DNA of 64,000 nucleotides, taken from Carex sylvatica (Eukaryota > Streptophyta > Magnoliopsida > Poales > Cyperaceae). The notes beneath the pieces are model-generated. The model had not been told where the DNA came from. It ran no database searches and saw only the letters and a program-made list of their open reading frames with translations. A program made the position numbers and the translations under genes. Positions within the stretch are counted from its first letter, which is position 1; every line of letters starts with the position of its first letter. Shown piece after piece: positions 57,801 through 64,000 of the stretch. The DNA is taken from positions 248,001 through 312,000 of the forward strand of contig CAXKVR010000002.1 of the NCBI GenBank assembly GCA_964058845.1. Direction: 5' to 3'.

Positions 57801-60800
57801 GTCATATCTCACAACCTTTACTTTTGTTTATGTAGAACGAGCTCTCCTTGGAGTGGGCTGCTTTGCTGGAACGGCACGCCTCCAACAACCGTGACTTCCC
57901 TGCGGTTTCTCTTATAAGATAAGTCTCCTTCACAATATATCATTCCTTTTTTAGTTGCAAGGTTACTTCCTTCCCTTTTGGCTGTGTCGTGTACCTGTCC
58001 GGTAGAAGTCAGCAAAAGCTGACTTGGCCTTTACATGTTGGAGTTGCTAGGTCTTTGTTATAGTTTTTGTTTTTCAAATGGTCATATCTCACAACCTTTA
58101 CTTTTGTTTATGTAGATGGAGCTCTCCTTGGAGTGGGCTGCTTTGCTGGAACGGCACGCATCCAACAACCGTGACTTCCCTGCGGTTTCTCTTATAAGAT
58201 AAGTCTCCTTCACAATATATCATTCCTTTTTTAGTTGCACGGTTATTTCCTTCCCTTTTGGCTGTGTCGTGTACCTGTCCGGTAGAAGTCAGCAAAAGCT
58301 GACTTGGCCTTTACGTGTTGGAGTTGCTAGGTCTTTGTTATAGTTTTTGTTTTTCAAATGGTCATATCTCACAACCTTTACTTTTGTTTATGTAGATGGA
58401 GCTCTCCTTGGAGTGGGCTGCTTTGCTGGAACGGCACGCATCCAACAACCGTGACTTCCCTGCGGTTTCTCTTATAAGATAAGTCTCCTTCACAATATAT
58501 CATTCCTTTTTTAGTTGCAAGGTTACTTCCTTCCCTTTTGGCTGTGTCGTGTACCTGTCCGGTAGAAGTCAGCAAAAGCTGACTTGGCCTTTACATGTTG
58601 GAGTTGCTAGGTGTTTGTTATAGTTTTTGTTTTTCAAATGGTCATATCTCACAACCTTTACTTTTGTTTATGTAGATGGAGCTCTCCTTGGAGTGGGCTG
58701 CTTTGCTGGAACGGCACGCATCCAACAACCGTGACTTCCGTGCGGTTTCTCTTATAAGATAAGTCTCCTTCACAATATATCCTTCCATTTTTAGTTGCAC
58801 GGTTATTTCTTTTCCTTTTGGCTGTGTCGTGTACCTGTCCGGTAGAAGTCAGCAAAAGCTGACTTGGCCTTTACGTGTTGGAGTTGCTAGGTCTTTGTTA
58901 TAGTTTTTGTTTTTCAAATGGTCATATCTCACAACCTTTACTTTTGTTTATGTAGATGGAGCTCTCCTTGGAGTGGGCTGCTTTCCAGGAACGGCACGCA
59001 ACCAACAACCGTGACTTCGCTGCGGTTTCTCTTATAGGATAAGTCTCCTTCACAATATATCATTCCTTTTTTAGTTGCACGGTTATTTCTTTCCCTTTTG
59101 GCTGTGTCGTGTACCTGTCCGGTAGAAGTCAGCAAAAGCTGACTTGGCCTTTACGTGTTGGAGTTGCTAGGTCTTTGTTATAGTTTTTGTTTTTCAAATG
59201 GTCATATCTCACAACCTTTACTTTTGTTTATGTAGATGGAGCTCTCCTTGGAGTGGGCTGCTTTCCTGGAACGGCACGCATCAAACAACCGTGACTTCCC
59301 TGCGGTTTCTTTTATAAGATAAGTCTCCTTCACAATATATCATTCCTTTTTTAGTTGCAAGGTTACTTCCTTCCCTTTTGGCTGTGTCGTGTACCTGTCC
59401 GGTAGAAGTCAGCAAAAGCTGACTTGGCCTTTACCTGTTGGAGTTGCTAGGTGTTTGTTATAGTTTTTGTTTTTCAAATGGTCATATCTCACAACCTTTA
59501 CTTTTGTTTATGTAGATGGAGCTCTCCTTGGAGTGGGCTGCTTTGCTGGAACGGCACGCATCCAACAACCGTGACTTCCGTGCGGTTTCTCTTATAAGAT
59601 AAGTCTCCTTCACAATATATCCTTCCTTTTTTAGTTGCACGGTTATTTCTTTCCCTTTTGGCTGTGTCGTGTACCTGTCCGGTAGAAGTCAGCAAAAGCT
59701 GACTTGGCCTTTACGTGTTGGAGTTGCTAGGTCTTTGTTATAGTTTTTGTTTTTCAAATGGTCATATCTCACAACCTTTACTTTTGTTTATGTAGATGGA
59801 GCTCTCCTTGGAGTGGGCTGCTTTCCTGGAACGGCACGCATCAAACAACCGTGACTTCCCTGCGGTTTCTTTTATAAGATAAGTCTCCTTCACAATATAT
59901 CATTCCTTTTTTAGTTGCAAGGTTACTTCCTTCCCTTTTGGCTGTGTCGTGTACCTGTCCGGTAGAAGTCAGCAAAAGCTGACTTGGCCTTTACCTGTTG
60001 GAGTTGCTAGGTGTTTGTTATAGTTTTTGTTTTTCAAATGGTCATATCTCACAACCTTTACTTTTGTTTATGTAGATGGAGCTCTCCTTGGAGTGGGCTG
60101 CTTTGCTGGAACGACACGCATCCAACAACCGTGACTTCCGTGCGGTTTCTCTTATAAGATAAGTCTCCTTCACAATATATCCTTCCATTTTTAGTTGCAC
60201 GGTTATTTCTTTTCCTTTTGGCTGTGTCGTGTACCTGTCCGGTAGAAGTCAGCAAAAGCTGACTTGGCCTTTACGTGTTGGAGTTGCTAGGTCTTTGTTA
60301 TAGTTTTTGTTTTTCAAATGGTCATATCTCACAACCTTTACTTTTGTTTATGTAGATGGAGCTCTCCTTGGAGTGGGCTGCTTTGCTGGAACGGCACGCA
60401 TCCAACAACCGTGACTTCCGTGCGGTTTCTCTTATAAGATAAGTCTCCTTCACAATATATCCTTCCATTTTTAGTTGCACGGTTATTTCTTTTCCTTTTG
60501 GCTGTGTCGTGTACCTGTCCGGTAGAAGTCAGCAAAAGCTGACTTGGCCTTTACGTGTTGGAGTTGCTAGGTCTTTGTTATAGTTTTTGTTTTTCAAATG
60601 GTCATATCTCACAACCTTTACTTTTGTTTATGTAGATGGAGCTCTCCTTGGAGTGGGCTGCTTTGCTGGAACGGCACGCATCCAACAACCGTGACTTCCC
60701 TTCGGTTTCTCTTATAAGATAAGTCTCCTTCACAATATATCTTTCCATTTTTAGTTGCACGGTTATTTCTTTCCCTTTTGGCTGTGTCGTGTACCTGTCC

Positions 60801-63800
60801 GGTAGAAGTCAGCAAAAGCTGACTTGGCCTTTACGTGTTTGAGTTGCTTCGTCTTTGTTATAGTTTTTGTTTTTCAAATGGTCATATCTCACAACCTTTA
60901 CTTTTGTTTATGTAGATGGAGCTCTCCTTGGAGTGGGCTGCTTTGCTGGAACGGCACGCATCCAACAACCGTAGCTTCCCTGCGGTTTCTCTTATAAGAT
61001 AAGTCTCCTTCACAATATATCATTCCTTTTTTAGTTGCAAGGTTACTTCCTTCCCTTTTGGCTGTGTCGTGTACCTCTCCGGTAGAAGTCAGCAAAAGCT
61101 GACTTGGCCTTTACCTGTTGGAGTTGCTAGGTGTTTGTTATAGTTTTTGTTTTTCAAATGGTCATATCTCACAACCTTTACTTTTGTTTATGTAGATGGA
61201 GCTCTCCTTGGAGTGGGCTGCTTTGCTGGAACGGCACGCATCCAACAACCGTGACTTCCGTGCGGTTTCTCTTATAAGATAAGTCTCCTTCACAATATAT
61301 CCTTCCTTTTTTAGTTGCACGGTTATTTCTTTCCCTTTTGGCTGTGTCGTGTACCTGTCCGGTAGAAGTCAGCAAAAGCTGACTTGGCCTTTACGTGTTG
61401 GAGTTGCTAGGTCTTTGTTATAGTTTTTGTTTTTCAAATGGTCATATCTCACAACCTTTACTTTTGTTTATGTAGATGGAGCTCTCCTTGGAGTGGGCTG
61501 CTTTCCTGGAACGGCACGCATCAAACAACCGTGACTTCCCTGCGGTTTCTTTTATAAGATAAGTCTCCTTCACAATATATCATTCCTTTTTTAGTTGCAA
61601 GGTTACTTCCTTCCCTTTTGGCTGTGTCGTGTACCTGTCCGGTAGAAGTCAGCAAAAGCTGACTTGGCCTTTACCTGTTGGAGTTGCTAGGTGTTTGTTA
61701 TAGTTTTTGTTTTTCAAATGGTCATATCTCACAACCTTTACTTTTGTTTATGTAGATGGAGCTCTCCTTGGAGTGGGCTGCTTTGCTGGAACGACACGCA
61801 TCCAACAACCGTGACTTCCGTGCGGTTTCTCTTATAAGATAAGTCTCCTTCACAATATATCCTTCCATTTTTAGTTGCACGGTTATTTCTTTTCCTTTTG
61901 GCTGTGTCGTGTACCTGTCCGGTAGAAGTCAGCAAAAGCTGACTTGGCCTTTACGTGTTGGAGTTGCTAGGTCTTTGTTATAGTTTTTGTTTTTCAAATG
62001 GTCATATCTCACAACCTTTACTTTTGTTTATGTAGATGGAGCTCTCCTTGGAGTGGGCTGCTTTGCTGGAACGGCACGCATCCAACAACCGTGACTTCCG
62101 TGCGGTTTCTCTTATAAGATAAGTCTCCTTCACAATATATCCTTCCATTTTTAGTTGCACGGTTATTTCTTTTCCTTTTGGCTGTGTCGTGTACCTGTCC
62201 GGTAGAAGTCAGCAAAAGCTGACTTGGCCTTTACGTGTTGGAGTTGCTAGGTCTTTGTTATAGTTTTTGTTTTTCAAATGGTCATATCTCACAACCTTTA
62301 CTTTTGTTTATGTAGATGGAGCTCTCCTTGGAGTGGGCTGCTTTGCTGGAACGGCACGCATCCAACAACCGTGACTTCCCTTCGGTTTCTCTTATAAGAT
62401 AAGTCTCCTTCACAATATATCTTTCCATTTTTAGTTGCACGGTTATTTCTTTCCCTTTTGGCTGTGTCGTGTACCTGTCCGGTAGAAGTCAGCAAAAGCT
62501 GACTTGGCCTTTACGTGTTTGAGTTGCTTCGTCTTTGTTATAGTTTTTGTTTTTCAAATGGTCATATCTCACAACCTTTACTTTTGTTTATGTAGATGGA
62601 GCTCTCCTTGGAGTGGGCTGCTTTGCTGGAACGGCACGCATCCAACAACCGTAGCTTCCCTGCGGTTTCTCTTATAAGATAAGTCTCCTTCACAATATAT
62701 CATTCCTTTTTTAGTTGCAAGGTTACTTCCTTCCCTTTTGGCTGTGTCGTGTACCTCTCCGGTAGAAGTCAGCAAAAGCTGACTTGGCCTTTACGTGTTG
62801 GAGTTGCTAGGTCTTTGTTATAGTTTTTGTTTTTCAAATGGTCATATCTCACAACCTTTACTTTTGTTTATGTAGATGGAGCTCTCCTTGGAGTGGGCTG
62901 CTTTGCTGGAACGGCACGCATCCAACAACCGTGACTTCCGTGCGGTTTCTCTTATAAGATAAGTCTCCTTCACAATATATCCTTCCATTTTTAGTTGCAC
63001 GGTTATTTCTTTTCCTTTTGGCTGTGTCGTGTACCTGTCCGGTAGAAGTCAGCAAAAGCTGACTTGGCCTTTACGTGTTGGAGTTGCTAGGTCTTTGTTA
63101 TAGTTTTTGTTTTTCAAATGGTCATATCTCACAACCTTTACTTTTGTTTATGTAGATGGAGCTCTCCTTGGAGTGGGCTGCTTTGCTGGAACGGCACGCA
63201 TCCAACAACCGTGACTTCCCTTCGGTTTCTCTTATAAGATAAGTCTCCTTCACAATATATCTTTCCATTTTTAGTTGCACGGTTATTTCTTTCCCTTTTG
63301 GCTGTGTCGTGTACCTGTCCGGTAGAAGTCAGCAAAAGCTGACTTGGCCTTTACGTGTTTGAGTTGCTTCGTCTTTGTTATAGTTTTTGTTTTTCAAATG
63401 GTCATATCTCACAACCTTTACTTTTGTTTATGTAGATGGAGCTCTCCTTGGAGTGGGCTGCTTTGCTGGAACGGCACGCATCCAACAACCGTGGCTTCCC
63501 TGCGGTTTCTCTTATAAGATAAGTCTCCTTCACAATATATCATTCCTTTTTTAGTTGCAATGTTACTTCCTTCCCTTTTGGCTGTGTCGTGTACCTGTCC
63601 GGTAGAAGTCAGCAAAAGCTGACTTGGCCTTTACGTGTTGGAGTTGCTAGGTCTTTGTTATAGTTTTTGTTTTTCAAATGGTCATATCTCACAACCTTTA
63701 CTTTTGTTTATGTAGATGGAGCTCTCCTTGGAGTGGGCTGCTTTGCTGGAACGGCACGCATCCAACAACCGTGACTTCCTTCCGGTTTCTCTTATAAGAT

Positions 63801-64000
63801 AAGTCTCCTTCACAATATATCCTTCCATTTTTAGTTGCACGGTTATTTCTCTTCCTTTTGGCTGTGTCGTGTACCTGTCCGGTAGAAGTCAGCAAAAGCT
63901 GACTTGGCCTTTACGTGTTGGAGTTGCTAGGTCTTCGTTATAGTTTTTGTTTTTCAAATGGTCATATCTCACAACCTTTACTTTTGTTTATGTAGATGGA
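54806..64000. repeat. Satellite array 2: ~33 tandem copies of the 280-bp unit (open at right)
   Basis: ATGGAGCTC or a near match recurs at 55037, 55316 and then exactly every 280 bp to 63996. The array begins within a unit at CACAACCGTGAC and runs off the window. Subfamily states are TTTATGTAG, GCTGGAACGG, AACAACCGTG and ACRTGTTGG, which separate it cleanly from array 1. The first unit or two are more diverged than the rest, as expected at an array edge. Each unit keeps the AAGTCAGCAAAAGCTGACTT hairpin. Length is far more uniform than in array 1, implying younger or better homogenised copies. Confidence 0.97.
59498..62797. repeat. Higher-order repeat: 6-unit (1,680-bp) block, two copies
   Basis: Six successive units with private markers run from about 59498 and repeat from about 61178. 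The markers, in order, are: ACTTCCGTGCGG with CCTTCCTTTTTT; CATCAAACAACC with TCTTTTATAAG; ACGACACGC; plain CCG type; CCCTTCGG with GTGTTTGAGTTGCTTCG; and CCGTAGCTTCCC with GTACCTCTCC. All diagnostic bases I checked match in order. From about 62858 a further half block (units 4-6) follows. The copies diverge at about 62795, which marks the junction. Confidence 0.85.

Overview
The window is AT-rich nuclear DNA from a flowering plant. The evidence is a SINA-like E3 ligase gene with plant-style GT-AG introns, relics of plant-specific families (a UGT85A-type glycosyltransferase and a pentatricopeptide-repeat protein), a DHFS/FPGS-type gene fragment and a dense crop of MITEs. I cannot name the species. 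No prokaryotic operon, CRISPR array, rRNA or tRNA was recognised.

Layout. 1-7.2 kb: gene-free DNA with hAT-like and long-armed foldback MITEs. 7.2-9.9 kb: a GC-rich, pyrimidine-rich leader-like block, then three exon fragments from unrelated host genes in the same orientation (proteasome subunit RPN1, an autoinhibited Ca2+-ATPase, CDC20). They keep introns or splice sites but carry stops. 9.98-16.96 kb: about 25 copies of a 280-bp tandem repeat. 17.0-17.7 kb: one MITE nested in another. 19.3-21.4 kb: a TPR-like 3'-terminal exon (minus) and the only apparently intact gene, a three-exon SINA-like ubiquitin ligase (plus). 22-25 kb: mostly MITE debris. 25.4-33.4 kb: a PPR pseudogene split by a MITE, with repeated copies of its 3' flank. 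34.3-35.3 kb: a hAT-like MITE nested in a foldback element. 37.9-39.8 kb: a UGT85A-like pseudogene (minus) that still has a TATA box. 40-52.5 kb: gene desert with MITEs. 52.5-54.7 kb: a MITE with a triplicated end, a purine-rich leader-like block and DHFS/FPGS-type exon fragments. 54.8-64.0 kb: a second array of the same 280-bp repeat, about 33 copies, running off the window.

The most notable point is that both satellite arrays have the same orientation and each lies directly downstream of captured, splice-competent but decayed exon fragments. Every unit carries a perfect 20-nt hairpin and a plus-strand splice-acceptor-like tract. This looks like one kind of element: a transduplicating transposon, possibly a Helitron or Pack-MULE, with an internally amplified tandem repeat. 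The arrays belong to different subfamilies and contain higher-order repeats (3-mers of 840 bp in the first, 6-mers of 1,680 bp in the second), which shows recent local homogenisation. The superfamily assignment is an inference, because no element termini were identified. All protein family calls rest on recognising motifs by eye; no database search was run.
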